A stretch of DNA of 64,000 nt from an uncultured Pseudomonadota bacterium (GCA_903848935.1 CAINHO010000006.1:47428-111427), one strand, 5' to 3'. Counted from the first letter of the stretch, positions 49,713 to 59,250 are shown. Translations and numbers: made by a program. Notes: generated from the sequence alone by a model not told the origin.

Positions 49713-49725
49713 CAAAGGAACAACG

Positions 49726-50355
49726 ATGGCTTTTATAAAAAAACAAACGTCACAAGTAATCAATGAAGATGAGCGTAAAACCCCAAGAGATTTTAATGGA
49801 TTATGCGTCGAGTTAAATCATGAAGATTCTAAAGTGCGTCGCTGGGCGGTACGGGATTTAGCGGAGCAGCTTAATGCGAGTTCGGTATTAGTAACGCGAT
49901 TAGAACACGAAGACGATGCGAGCGTCCGCACAGCAATTCTAAATGCCTTGGCGAAGTTGGGCGACACGATAGCGATGAATGGATTAGTGGCGTGTTTACG
50001 CAGTGAAGAGGCTGCACTTCGCAATGAGGCGATTGAAATTTTAAAAGAATTACCCTATGAAGTAGAACCGATTATTGATGGGTTGCTAACAGATGCCGAT
50101 TCGGATGTGCGTATTTTTGCCGTGAACATTTTAGAGTCGCTCCGCCATCAACACGTTGAGCAATGGTTGATTGGCGTTATTGAAAAAGACCCACACGTTA
50201 ATGTCTGTTCAACCGCATTAGATTTGCTGAGTGAAGTAGGGTCAGAGTTAGCGATTCCGGCCATTGAAAAATTGAAAGCGCGTTTTCCTGATGAACCGTA
50301 TGTTTGTTTTTCGGCTGATTTAGCGTTGAAACGTATTGAAGAAGGGAGTCGGTAA
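49726..50355 (+). CDS. HEAT-repeat protein in the chemosensory cluster
   Basis: 209 aa of helical HEAT/PBS-lyase-type repeats, about five: VRRWAVRDLAEQL, VRTAILNALAKLG, LRNEAIEILKELP, VRIFAVNILESLR and NVCSTALDLLSEVG. No catalytic motif, so a protein-binding solenoid. It sits between cheB and cheR, 13 nt after one and 1 nt before the other, which strongly suggests a role in the same system, possibly as an adaptor for receptor modification. Confidence 0.88.
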   Translation: MAFIKKQTSQVINEDERKTPRDFNGLCVELNHEDSKVRRWAVRDLAEQLNASSVLVTRLEHEDDASVRTAILNALAKLGDTIAMNGLVACLRSEEAALRNEAIEILKELPYEVEPIIDGLLTDADSDVRIFAVNILESLRHQHVEQWLIGVIEKDPHVNVCSTALDLLSEVGSELAIPAIEKLKARFPDEPYVCFSADLALKRIEEGSR

Positions 50356-50356
50356 A

Positions 50357-51199
50357 ATGTCTTCGATCATAATCAGCGAAAATGATTTTTTGAAATTCAA
50401 AGAATACTTTTATCGTAAAACGGGGATGTTATTTGAAGATTCCAAACGTTATTTTGTCGATAAACGCTTGATTGAACGCATTGAAGCCACCGAATCCGAT
50501 AACTTTCGAAGTTATTTTAATACCCTACGTTTTGAAGCCTCGGGCGATGAGCTACAACAGTTAGTCAACGCCATGACGGTGAATGAAACCTATTTTTTTC
50601 GTGAAGAATATCAATTCAAATGTTTGGTAAATTCAATGCTTGACGAAATTACCCACAAGAAAAAAGATAATTCACCGATTCGAATTTGGTCAGTGCCGTC
50701 TGCATCGGGTGAAGAACCGTATTCGATTGCCATTTATTTGCTAGAACATTGGTCGGGAATTGATAAATGGGATGTAGAAATTATGTCTTCCGATATTGAT
50801 ACCAAAATTGTCGCGCAAGCCAAACGGGGACATTATTCCCCCCGTTCTGTGATGAATTTATCGAAGCCCATTTTAGACAAATACTTTATCCCGCAAGGTG
50901 GCGGCTATCAAATTTGTGAAGACTTGCGCCAAGCGGTGGAATTTAGTCGGGTCAACATTATGGAACCGGCAGATGTGCGTACTTTTCGTAATATAGATGT
51001 TATTTTTTGCCGTAACTTATTGATTTATTTTGACGATACGTCGCGGCGACAAGCGGCCGAGATGTTTTTCGATTCGATGAAAGCAGGCGGATTTATCTGT
51101 TTAGGACATTCAGAATCTATGAGTCGTATTTCTTCGCTCTTTCGAGTGCGTAAATTTCCCGAGGCCATCGTCTATCAAAAACCACTGGAGGCATTATGA
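50357..51199 (+). CDS. cheR: Chemotaxis protein methyltransferase
   Basis: 280 aa SAM-dependent enzyme that methylates receptor Glu residues. N-terminal helical domain with VNAMTVNETYFFRE, then SAM-binding blocks IRIWSVPSASGEEPYSIAI, EIMSSDIDTKIVAQAKRGHYS and DVIFCRNLLIYFD. No TPR or pentapeptide-binding extension. ATG at 50357 follows GGGAG by 8 nt; the upstream in-frame codons lie in the HEAT gene. Overlaps cheY by 4 nt. Confidence 0.94.
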   Translation: MSSIIISENDFLKFKEYFYRKTGMLFEDSKRYFVDKRLIERIEATESDNFRSYFNTLRFEASGDELQQLVNAMTVNETYFFREEYQFKCLVNSMLDEITHKKKDNSPIRIWSVPSASGEEPYSIAIYLLEHWSGIDKWDVEIMSSDIDTKIVAQAKRGHYSPRSVMNLSKPILDKYFIPQGGGYQICEDLRQAVEFSRVNIMEPADVRTFRNIDVIFCRNLLIYFDDTSRRQAAEMFFDSMKAGGFICLGHSESMSRISSLFRVRKFPEAIVYQKPLEAL

Positions 51200-51570
51200 A
51201 ACATATTCTCGTCATTGACGATGCGGCAACAGTGCGACTTTATCATCGCAACATTTTAGAAAAAGCAGGCTACAGCGTCGATGAAGCTATCAACGGTATT
51301 GAAGCCTTAGAAAAATCCCTAGTGAAATCCTATGATCTGTATATTGTTGATGTCAATATGCCAAAATTAGACGGTTATGGATTTTTAAAAGAATTTCGTC
51401 GTCAAGAAGACGTAGTTCAATCGCCTGCGATTATGGTGACAACGGAATCCGGCAATCATGACAAAATACTCGGCTATGCAGCAGGGGCAAATTTATATAT
51501 GACTAAACCAACTAAGCCTAACGAATTACTCAGTTATGTCCGCTTATTACTCGGAGAGGTTGCGGAATGA
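51196..51570 (+). CDS. CheY-like response regulator
   Basis: 124 aa receiver: acidic pair in LVIDDA, Asp in LYIVDVNMPKLDGYG, Thr in MVTTES, Lys in MTKPTKP. Overlaps cheR and cheA by 4 nt each (ATGA), so it is made together with CheA, its likely phosphodonor. Whether it acts on a flagellar motor, pili or another target cannot be told here. Confidence 0.93.
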   Translation: MKHILVIDDAATVRLYHRNILEKAGYSVDEAINGIEALEKSLVKSYDLYIVDVNMPKLDGYGFLKEFRRQEDVVQSPAIMVTTESGNHDKILGYAAGANLYMTKPTKPNELLSYVRLLLGEVAE

Positions 51571-54233
51571 ACAATTTATTAGAACAATTTTTATCGGAAG
51601 CGCGGGACTTTTTGCAAGGTATTGGCGAAAAGCTGATGCAGTTAGAAAATGATCCTGATAGTACGGAATTGATGGTCGAATTATTCCGTTTTGTGCATAC
51701 GTTAAAAGGCAATAGCGGACTTTTCGATTTTCCTGAAATGACGCGCGTGTTGCACGCCAGCGAAGATTTAATGGATGCGGTGCGTAATGGTCGAGTCAAT
51801 TATTCACAAACACTCGCGGATCAATTACTGGAAGCAATGGATTTTGTCGGTTCTTTGATGGACGAAATCGAAGTCACGGGAAAAATCGGCAGCAATCATC
51901 TCGTAATATCTACCGAATTAACAAAAGCCTTACGCGCTTTATTGGATACGCCGGATGCGGTAAATGTGCCGGTCGCGATTGAAGTCTATACGGAAGATGC
52001 TTTGACAGTAAAAGGGATTTCGTGGTCTGAATTGCCAATAATGGATTTACCAGAAACGATTGCAATGGGTTTGCATCGTTGTTCGATTGATGGCGAGACG
52101 GTGTTGTGGCTTCAATATACGCCTGAACCAGAATGTTTTTTCAAAGGTGAAGATCCGTTCTTTTTGGCGCGACAAATTCCCGATGTCGCATGGCGGCACG
52201 TTATTTTAAATAACTCCGCATCGACATTGGCGGAAATGGATGTTTTCAGTAGTCAGTTAGTATTTCAATTATTGACGATTGCACCAGAGACCGAATTAGA
52301 CGATTTGCTCCGCTACGTTCCGGATCAAATTCATCGTGTGAAAATTCCTGCGTTGGCATTTGTGAAGCCGAGTGGCAGTAGTACCGATCAAGCGATAGAC
52401 GATGATGTTATTGATAGCGTCCTGGCATTGTTCGACAACGATGAGATTGACGCACTCATTCATACGATTAACACGATGTTGGAATTGTCTTCACCGGAAT
52501 TGTGGTCATCTTCAGCATTGCGTTGGGTATTACACCTTATTGACGCTGAACCCGATAACAAACCGGCGCAACGTATCTTATTGGAAGCATTTCGTACACA
52601 AACGGCACCTGATTGGTCGGTTTTAACACCGCCAATCGTACCTCAACATAAAACGGTTTCTGCTCCCATTCACGTTAATACTTCAGAAATTCCCGACACA
52701 TTATTGCGTGATTTTAATGTGGTGATTAACACGCAAAAGGAAATTTTAAGTTTACCTGCGACGAGCAGTGGCGCATGGTCGGCTGGACGATTGAAAGCAG
52801 TTGGCGCGACGTTGATTGGCTGTTATCGTGCGGTGCAGAGACCACATGAAATTGAAGGTATTGAAGCCGCATTGAATATCGCGTTAACGCAAAATTCGCC
52901 AGTCCCTTTACTGGGCTGGTTAGAAACTTCATTAGCAAATACGCAAGAGTTAATCTTCAAGGGCGAGCCTGAACCTGTTGTCGCCAGTTTAGCTGCACAA
53001 CCCGAAGTCAAATTCGGTCGTCGAACTGACGATGCTCGCGGTGAAAATGCCGTGGCTGCTTCTAAAACATTAAAAGTCGATCAAGATAAAATTGACCGAT
53101 TGATGAATTTGATTGGCGAAATGGTGGTGGCAAAAAATGCGTTGCCGTATTTGGCAAATCGAGCTGAAACGGTGTTCGGTGTACGCGAATTATCGCGGGA
53201 AATTAAAGCGCAATATGCGGTAATCAATCGAGTTGCCGAAGAAATGCAAGATACGATTATGCAAGTTCGCATGATGCCCGTGTCTTTTATTTTTCAGCGT
53301 TTCCCACGCATGGTGCGGGATATTTCGCGCAAATTGGGCAAAGAAGTCGAGTTGGTTTTAGAAGGTGATGCGACTGAAGCAGATAAAAACATTATCGAAG
53401 CCTTATCGGATCCGCTGATTCATATTGTGCGTAACAGCTTGGATCACGGTTTAGAAATGCCAGAGGCGCGTCTTGCGGCTGGCAAATCGGTAACGGGTAA
53501 ATTACACATTCGTGCCAGCCAAGAATCTGACCGCGTATTGATTGAAATTATCGACGACGGCAAAGGCATCAATCCCGAAGTGATTAAGCACAAAGCCTAC
53601 GAAAAAGGCTTAATCGATGAAGCCACGCTTGAACGCATTAGCGATCAAGATGCGGTGAATTTAGTTTTTGCGGCGGGGTTTTCGACGGCAGATGTGATTT
53701 CAGATTTGTCAGGACGCGGGGTGGGCATGGATGTTGTGCGTTCTGCAGTCGAAAAAGTAAATGGTACGGTCGGTATTGAAAGCGTAGCCGGTAAAGGGAC
53801 GCGGTTGTTTATGTCGTTGCCGTTATCAATGGCAGTCACGAATGTGATGATTATTGAATCGAATAAACAAATTTTCGGCGTGCCGATGGATTTGGTGGTC
53901 GAAACCGTGCGAGTGCCGCGTGTGCAAATACGGACGATTAAGCAGAAACAAACCACCGTTTTACGCGGTCGAATTGTCCCGTTATTATCATTGAATGATT
54001 TGTTGGCGCGAAATGAAGCACAATTACCGAATGAAGATGACGAGTTTGCAACGTTAATTGTGCGGGTTCATGGCGAACACGTTGGTATTTTGGTGGATGA
54101 TTTCCGCGAAACTGTGGACATTATTCTCAAACCGATGACGGGGATTTTAGGCGGTTTACCGGGCTATTCCGGGGCAGCATTATTGGGTGATGGTTCAGTG
54201 TTAATGGTGTTAAATCCACGGGAGCTGATTTAG
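51567..54233 (+). CDS. cheA: Chemotaxis histidine kinase CheA
   Basis: 888 aa. Hpt domain with His44 in FVHTLKGNSGLFD; a long middle (about 130-480) without clear CheY-binding P2 features; dimerisation helices (about 495-560); HATPase with HIVRNSLDHGLE (around 620), GKGINP and GRGVGMDVV; C-terminal CheW-like domain (about 750-885). It autophosphorylates in response to receptors and feeds the CheY and CheB proteins here. The enlarged middle makes it longer than E. coli CheA (about 650 aa). Followed 2 nt later by the STAS-like gene. Confidence 0.95.
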   Translation: MNNLLEQFLSEARDFLQGIGEKLMQLENDPDSTELMVELFRFVHTLKGNSGLFDFPEMTRVLHASEDLMDAVRNGRVNYSQTLADQLLEAMDFVGSLMDEIEVTGKIGSNHLVISTELTKALRALLDTPDAVNVPVAIEVYTEDALTVKGISWSELPIMDLPETIAMGLHRCSIDGETVLWLQYTPEPECFFKGEDPFFLARQIPDVAWRHVILNNSASTLAEMDVFSSQLVFQLLTIAPETELDDLLRYVPDQIHRVKIPALAFVKPSGSSTDQAIDDDVIDSVLALFDNDEIDALIHTINTMLELSSPELWSSSALRWVLHLIDAEPDNKPAQRILLEAFRTQTAPDWSVLTPPIVPQHKTVSAPIHVNTSEIPDTLLRDFNVVINTQKEILSLPATSSGAWSAGRLKAVGATLIGCYRAVQRPHEIEGIEAALNIALTQNSPVPLLGWLETSLANTQELIFKGEPEPVVASLAAQPEVKFGRRTDDARGENAVAASKTLKVDQDKIDRLMNLIGEMVVAKNALPYLANRAETVFGVRELSREIKAQYAVINRVAEEMQDTIMQVRMMPVSFIFQRFPRMVRDISRKLGKEVELVLEGDATEADKNIIEALSDPLIHIVRNSLDHGLEMPEARLAAGKSVTGKLHIRASQESDRVLIEIIDDGKGINPEVIKHKAYEKGLIDEATLERISDQDAVNLVFAAGFSTADVISDLSGRGVGMDVVRSAVEKVNGTVGIESVAGKGTRLFMSLPLSMAVTNVMIIESNKQIFGVPMDLVVETVRVPRVQIRTIKQKQTTVLRGRIVPLLSLNDLLARNEAQLPNEDDEFATLIVRVHGEHVGILVDDFRETVDIILKPMTGILGGLPGYSGAALLGDGSVLMVLNPRELI

Positions 54234-54235
54234 TT

Positions 54236-54469
54236 ATGGCGATTGAATATAAAAAATCATTGGCAGTATTTTCCGATTTTGTCGGTGTTGAAGACGCGGA
54301 AGCGTTGTTAGAGTGGTTAGGGAAAAATCCGAAAGGCAAAGTTAATTTCGAGGAATGCACGCATATTCATGCGTCTAGCTTGCAAGTGTTGATGGCGGTC
54401 AAACCACCGGTTGTCGCGTGGCCAAAAGACGAAAATTTGCAGTTATGGCTAAAAGTCGCGTTAGAATAA
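54236..54469 (+). CDS. STAS-like mini-protein
   Basis: 77 aa. The segment KVNFEECTHIHASSLQVLMAVKPPVVAWP follows the beta-alpha pattern of anti-sigma-antagonist (STAS) domains, with a Ser pair where phosphorylation occurs in SpoIIAA-type proteins. It is shorter than a full STAS domain. Directly after cheA and before a CheY gene, so it may be a phosphorylation-controlled switch or a structural partner. Family assignment is by pattern only. Confidence 0.7.
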   Translation: MAIEYKKSLAVFSDFVGVEDAEALLEWLGKNPKGKVNFEECTHIHASSLQVLMAVKPPVVAWPKDENLQLWLKVALE

Positions 54470-54506
54470 CCAGCCACCCACTATCTAAAATCAAGGAAAC
54501 TAAAAC

Positions 54507-54881
54507 ATGGCAAAAACAATTCTACTCGTAGACGATTCGGTCACGATGTTGATGAGCGTAAAAACAAACTTAGAAATGGCTGGCTTTAAAATCGAAACCG
54601 CCGAGGACGGCGTGAAAGCTCTGGCGAAACTCACAAGCGGCTTGAAGCCTGATTTAATCATTACCGACATCAATATGCCCAACATGGGTGGCATCGAATT
54701 GATTAAAAAAGCGCGTGCGTTACCAGGTTTTCGGTTTATGCCGATTTTGACCTTAACCACCGAAAGCCAACAAGGTAAACGTGACGAAGGTAAAGCTGCC
54801 GGTGCAACAGGATGGTTAGTTAAGCCCGTCGGTGGTGCAGATTTGTTAAAAATTATTAAACAAGTTCTGCCTGGCGCATAA
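54507..54881 (+). CDS. CheY-like response regulator, paralog of the minus-strand regulator
   Basis: 124 aa receiver with LLVDDS, Asp in LIITDINMPNMGG, Thr in LTTES and Lys in WLVKP: all canonical positions kept. Shares long stretches with the product of 44227-44601, so the two flank the core of the cluster as duplicates. RBS AAGGAA about 10 nt upstream of ATG. 3 nt before the membrane receptor gene. Confidence 0.92.
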   Translation: MAKTILLVDDSVTMLMSVKTNLEMAGFKIETAEDGVKALAKLTSGLKPDLIITDINMPNMGGIELIKKARALPGFRFMPILTLTTESQQGKRDEGKAAGATGWLVKPVGGADLLKIIKQVLPGA

Positions 54882-54884
54882 CTC

Positions 54885-56474
54885 ATGATTAGCAAATTTA
54901 AAAACGCCATCGGTTATACGCGCACAATAGGACGTATTCTGCTGATTAGTAACGGCGCGATATTTGTGCTGATGGTTTTTGCGTTTTATACAGGCAATTA
55001 TGCGAGTGTGGTGTTTTTAGGTTTTTCACTGGTGATTCTACTAATTTCGCAGTGGTTTTTACTGACGCTCAAATCCACATCGATTACGTCGTTTGAAGAC
55101 AAGATTGAAATCACCCGTGAAAAGTTAAATTACATTTTTAACTGTATCGCCGCGCACTTCGAAAGTCCGAATCCCGATGATCCGAATTCACTCGCAAAAG
55201 ACGTGGAAGTTTTCACTCGTGAATTATCGGAATCGCTCACGCAATGTTCTGTGACGTTGACGAACCAGATGCAGGCATTAAGTATTGCTTTGGATAATCA
55301 AGAAAATGAGCGGTTGCAGAAAATTCAAGATACTTTATTGCCGCTCATTAAAACGCTTTCGGACGCAATGAAGACCTATTTCAATGTCCGCGATAAAATT
55401 GATGACACGTTACGCATACAAGTAACGGATGCAAAGGCGATGATTGAGCGTTTAGAACCTGAAGTGTTGGATTTATCGGGTCGTTTGGCATCCATGCAGG
55501 AATTACCGTTGTTTCCAGTGAGTTTGCGACAATTAGATGAAGTGATTGCAACCAATTTGCAGCTCGACCATAGCATTTACAATCAATTCGAAGTGATTGA
55601 ACACGACACCAATCAAAATGCCATTGAGTTAGTCACATCCATGCAGAATCTGAGTGGTAGCGCGAATCGCTTAGTGGCTTACATTACTTCGACCATCACA
55701 ACCATCACGGAAATGAATGACGGTGTTGATGACAGTGTCCAATTCATCATTGATATTGGACATTTCATTGAAGAGATTCCGAATAGAATTCGCGCCGATA
55801 TAGAGCAACTTAGAGGCGCAACGAGTGTTATTGATGGGTTGGGATATTTAGTTGATAGTATTAAAGAGATTAGTTTCCAAACGGATATTCTAGCGGTTAA
55901 TGCGGCGATTCAAGCGGCGCACGCCGGTGATAAAGGTTTAGGCTTCAAAATCGTTGCTGACGAAGTGCGTAAACTCGCAGTGAATTCTAATCATGCGGCT
56001 GAAATGATTGAAACAGGTTTAGAAAATGCTCGTAAAACGATTCAAGAAGGATTGAAATTCAAAGCGTTAGAAGAAGTCATGGTGCAAATGGATGAAGCGG
56101 TGCATATGCTTGAGTCAGTGAAAAAACTGGAACAGAATCACGAAGATATGCAACAGTTTTACAAAACGTTATTCGCCGTCATCAATCAAAACAATATCAC
56201 GTTAGCGGAAAATATTTCTGAGATTTTGAGTGGTGTTCAGTATCAAGATATTGTGCGACAACGGATAGAGCGTATGAAAGCTACAATGAGTCGTCGCAAT
56301 GAATTATTTGAACGCTTTATTGACGAGTTAGCGAATACGCGCGGACTTCTGACTAACGATTTTGCCGTTCAAATGGATGTGGTGTTGAAAGATTATCTTG
56401 AAGAAGAAGCGCGTCATAGTAACAGTTTGAATGAGAGTACCGAAGAAGAGCCGCCTAAATTTGAGCTTTTCTAA
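54885..56474 (+). CDS. Membrane-anchored methyl-accepting chemotaxis-type protein
   Basis: 529 aa. Two TM helices close to the N-terminus (about 17-38 and 44-63) with hardly any periplasmic loop, so no external ligand domain. A long coiled coil follows; the hairpin tip is [18 protein letters not shown] with [15 protein letters not shown]-terminal segment [15 protein letters not shown] is typical of receptors or phosphatase-like partners in unusual chemosensory systems. It probably senses an internal or membrane state. Confidence 0.9.
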   Translation: MISKFKNAIGYTRTIGRILLISNGAIFVLMVFAFYTGNYASVVFLGFSLVILLISQWFLLTLKSTSITSFEDKIEITREKLNYIFNCIAAHFESPNPDDPNSLAKDVEVFTRELSESLTQCSVTLTNQMQALSIALDNQENERLQKIQDTLLPLIKTLSDAMKTYFNVRDKIDDTLRIQVTDAKAMIERLEPEVLDLSGRLASMQELPLFPVSLRQLDEVIATNLQLDHSIYNQFEVIEHDTNQNAIELVTSMQNLSGSANRLVAYITSTITTITEMNDGVDDSVQFIIDIGHFIEEIPNRIRADIEQLRGATSVIDGLGYLVDSIKEISFQTDILAVNAAIQAAHAGDKGLGFKIVADEVRKLAVNSNHAAEMIETGLENARKTIQEGLKFKALEEVMVQMDEAVHMLESVKKLEQNHEDMQQFYKTLFAVINQNNITLAENISEILSGVQYQDIVRQRIERMKATMSRRNELFERFIDELANTRGLLTNDFAVQMDVVLKDYLEEEARHSNSLNESTEEEPPKFELF

Positions 56475-56534
56475 AGTTGCGTGTTGTGTGAGAATGACTC
56501 GTCGTTTTTAGTTTTAAATTTAAGGAGAGATTTT

Positions 56535-56906
56535 ATGGCGAAAATTTTAGTGATTGACGATGAAGAACAATTGCGTGATTTGTTGAAACAAATGTTGAGT
56601 CGTGATGGTCATGAAGTTCAAACCGCATTTGACGGTGTTGAGGGAATGCGAATGTTTGGTCAATTCAATCCTGATTTGGTAATTACGGATATTATCATGC
56701 CAAATAAAGACGGCATTGAAGTGATTACAGAATTACTCTGCAGCAATTCAGGTACGCCGATTATCGCCATTTCAGGCGGACGACGCGCCATTACGGCTGA
56801 ATTTAATTTGGAATCGGCGGAACTTTTGGGTGTAAAAGGAATTTTATCTAAACCTTTTACCCGTGATCAATTACGCGAAACCGTTCAATACGCGCTAGGT
56901 TTATGA
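56535..56906 (+). CDS. Response regulator, single receiver domain
   Basis: 123 aa receiver with VIDDEE, Asp in LVITDIIMPNKDG, Ser in AISGG and Lys in LSKPF. It is closer to sporulation/Spo0F-like or PleD-like receivers than to the two CheY-like genes above. ATG at 56535 has AGGAGAG upstream; the frame extends to 56481 without similarity. Overlaps the ParA gene by 4 nt. Confidence 0.9.
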   Translation: MAKILVIDDEEQLRDLLKQMLSRDGHEVQTAFDGVEGMRMFGQFNPDLVITDIIMPNKDGIEVITELLCSNSGTPIIAISGGRRAITAEFNLESAELLGVKGILSKPFTRDQLRETVQYALGL

Positions 56907-57673
56907 GTTGCTCAGTTCCCGTTTTGGTCATTACCAACCGCAAAGGTGGTGCTGGTAAAACTACCGTTTCGGTGAACATCGCTGCCGAATTCGCGGCGAA
57001 GGGGCAACGAATTTTGCTCGTTGATTTAGATTCACAAGGACATTGCGCGGTAGGTTTAGGGGTGAAAATGAGCGCAGGACAAGCGGCGATTCATGACATT
57101 TTTACGTCGTCGCCGTTACGTCTTATTGATGCGGTGTGCGAAACCACGATTAACAATCTTTTTCTTTTGCCAGCAAATCCGGCATTTCAACATGGTAACA
57201 GCGGTAATGATGAACAATGTTTAGCGCGGGCATTAGCCGATAAGGCGATTACCGCGCAGTTTGATTTAGTTATTATCGATACGCCACCATCATTAGATAA
57301 TTTACTTTTAAATGCGTTATCTGCTGCACATTGGGTATTAGTACCGTATGTGCCACATCCTTTGTCATTTGAAGGCGTGCGTCAATTAGTACGGGTGTTA
57401 TTTAAGGTGATTTCCGGACGCAATCCTAAACTTAAAATTTTAGGTTTTTTGCCGGTAATGACCGCAAACCATGTGCGTCAGCATCGTCAAATCACCGAGC
57501 AAGTTACGAAACAATTTGGGGCGTTGCGTGTGTTGAACGGTATTCGTGCCGATATTAAATTAGCTGAAGCCTTTGGAGTTGGCAAACCGGTGCGGCTTTA
57601 TGCACCCAAAAGTCGCGGGGCAGAAGATTTTGCCGAATTAGCAACTACCTTGATTCAACTCATGAAAAAATAA
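56903..57673 (+). CDS. ParA/MinD-family ATPase of the chemosensory cluster
   Basis: 256 aa deviant-Walker ATPase. Walker A NRKGGAGKTT (12-21), switch DLDSQGH, and Walker B FDLVIIDTPPS are clear. ParA proteins move or position DNA, or large complexes over the nucleoid; homologs in chemotaxis operons (ParC, PpfA) place receptor arrays. No ParB gene is adjacent, and the soluble receptor upstream gives a natural cargo. Overlaps the receiver gene by ATGA. Confidence 0.93.
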   Translation: MSCSVPVLVITNRKGGAGKTTVSVNIAAEFAAKGQRILLVDLDSQGHCAVGLGVKMSAGQAAIHDIFTSSPLRLIDAVCETTINNLFLLPANPAFQHGNSGNDEQCLARALADKAITAQFDLVIIDTPPSLDNLLLNALSAAHWVLVPYVPHPLSFEGVRQLVRVLFKVISGRNPKLKILGFLPVMTANHVRQHRQITEQVTKQFGALRVLNGIRADIKLAEAFGVGKPVRLYAPKSRGAEDFAELATTLIQLMKK

Positions 57674-57710
57674 CGACCCCTTCATATTCTCCGTTATAAG
57701 GTCGCAAAAG

Positions 57711-59219
57711 ATGCCAGCACATAGTAAAGAACTCCCCATCGATATGCTGTTTCCTCTAAATGAAGCTGCGATTATTAGTAAAACTGATCTAAATGAAGTC
57801 ATCACCTTTGTAAATAATGAGTTTTGTCGCGTCTCGGGTTATACGGAAGAAGAGTTGTTAGGTAACACGCACGTTATGCTTAACTCTCACTTTCATCCAA
57901 ATGAGTTTTTTTACGTCATGCAGACAGCGATTTCCAGTGGCGCGAGTTGGCATGGTGAAATTTGTAATCGTGCAAAAACGGGGCAATTGTATTGGCTGAA
58001 TACCTCAATTTTTTCGATTATCAATAAAAACACGGGGCAAGTATCCGGTTATATCGGTATTAGTTTTGATATTACTGAGAAAAAACGTTTGGAATTGGAA
58101 GTGCAATCCCAAAGAATACAATACGATTCAGTTATCGAAAGTACCGATGGATTTTGGCATTTGGACAATGATGGACATTTTATTGATGTGAGTGAACGTT
58201 ATTGTCAATTATCAGGGTACAGTGAAAATGACCTGTTAACATCGATGATTTCAGATTTGGAAGCTGAAGATCACAAAGGCGATTTAATGTATCAGCTCAG
58301 TACATTAAACGAATCCGCTACCAGTAAAGTGTTTGAATCCATGCACCAACGTAAAGACGGCACGCATTGGTTTGTAGAAATTTTAATTAGTTATAACGTC
58401 AATCACGATAATTTTTATGTATTTTTGCGTGATATTTCTAAGCGAAAATTAAACGAACGTGAACAAGCGGCGTTACAACAGCAACTTAATCATCTGCAAA
58501 AATTAGAAAGTATTGGACGTTTAACAGCGGGTATTGCTCATGATTTCAATAATATCCTGGCCAGTATTTTAGGCTATAACGAACTCAATAAAATGAACGC
58601 AGAGGATATGCCGGACGGTGAATTCAGAACAGATTTTTTGCATAATTCAGCGCAAGTAGAAATTGCTGGCAGTCGTGCCGCCGATTTGATTAAAAAAATG
58701 TTGGCGTATTGCCGCCAAGAAGAAGAGCATAAAAGCAATACACGATTAGATCTTTCTGATGTATTAAATAAAATTTTGATTATGCTGCATGAAATTATTC
58801 CGGCAACTATTACAATCGAATCGCATTTAATCGATAACGTTTACATCACGATGGACGAAACGGATTTTTATCAAATTATTGTGAATTTATTTGTGAATGC
58901 ACGGGATGCACTGAATAACGCGAAAGGCACGATAGAATTGAGCATTTATTTGGTTGATTTTCCTTCACATATTTGCAGCGCGTGCCACGAAAAAATATCC
59001 GGTAAATTTGTTGAAATTAAAATTTCAGATAGTGGAGAAGGCATTAGTGATTCTAAGTTGTCTCGCATTTTTGAGCCATTCTTTACGACCAAAGAAGTCG
59101 GTGAAGGCACTGGCTTAGGCTTATCTGTGGTCAGTGGTATTATTCACAAAATGGATGGTCACATTCTAGTTGATTCTGAATTGGGCAAAGGCACGACGTT
59201 TAAATTATTATTTCCGTAA
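57711..59219 (+). CDS. PAS-PAS sensor histidine kinase (NtrB-like)
   Basis: 502 aa soluble kinase. Two PAS/PAC units (about 15-130 and 135-250), HisKA with His277 in GIAHDFNNILAS, and HATPase with NLFVNARDALN, SDSGEGI and GEGTGLGLSVV. A CxxC (HICSACHE) just before the N2 region is present, as in several kinases of this class, and could be redox- or metal-sensitive. No TM, so the signal is internal. It has no fused receiver; the single-receiver proteins upstream are possible partners. The RBS is weak (AAGG, 10 nt). Confidence 0.92.
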   Translation: MPAHSKELPIDMLFPLNEAAIISKTDLNEVITFVNNEFCRVSGYTEEELLGNTHVMLNSHFHPNEFFYVMQTAISSGASWHGEICNRAKTGQLYWLNTSIFSIINKNTGQVSGYIGISFDITEKKRLELEVQSQRIQYDSVIESTDGFWHLDNDGHFIDVSERYCQLSGYSENDLLTSMISDLEAEDHKGDLMYQLSTLNESATSKVFESMHQRKDGTHWFVEILISYNVNHDNFYVFLRDISKRKLNEREQAALQQQLNHLQKLESIGRLTAGIAHDFNNILASILGYNELNKMNAEDMPDGEFRTDFLHNSAQVEIAGSRAADLIKKMLAYCRQEEEHKSNTRLDLSDVLNKILIMLHEIIPATITIESHLIDNVYITMDETDFYQIIVNLFVNARDALNNAKGTIELSIYLVDFPSHICSACHEKISGKFVEIKISDSGEGISDSKLSRIFEPFFTTKEVGEGTGLGLSVVSGIIHKMDGHILVDSELGKGTTFKLLFP

Positions 59220-59250
59220 CACCTCCCCGCTTAAAAACTACATCATGCCG

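Noticed and set aside
42071..59219. Search for a kaiA gene in the cluster
   Set aside because: No product resembles KaiA; the PAS kinase and receivers are ordinary two-component proteins.
42071..59219. Reading the cluster as a Pil-Chp twitching system
   Set aside because: No pilG/H/I/J-specific or pilin genes, and the receptor is soluble with two tips; the composition differs from Pil-Chp.
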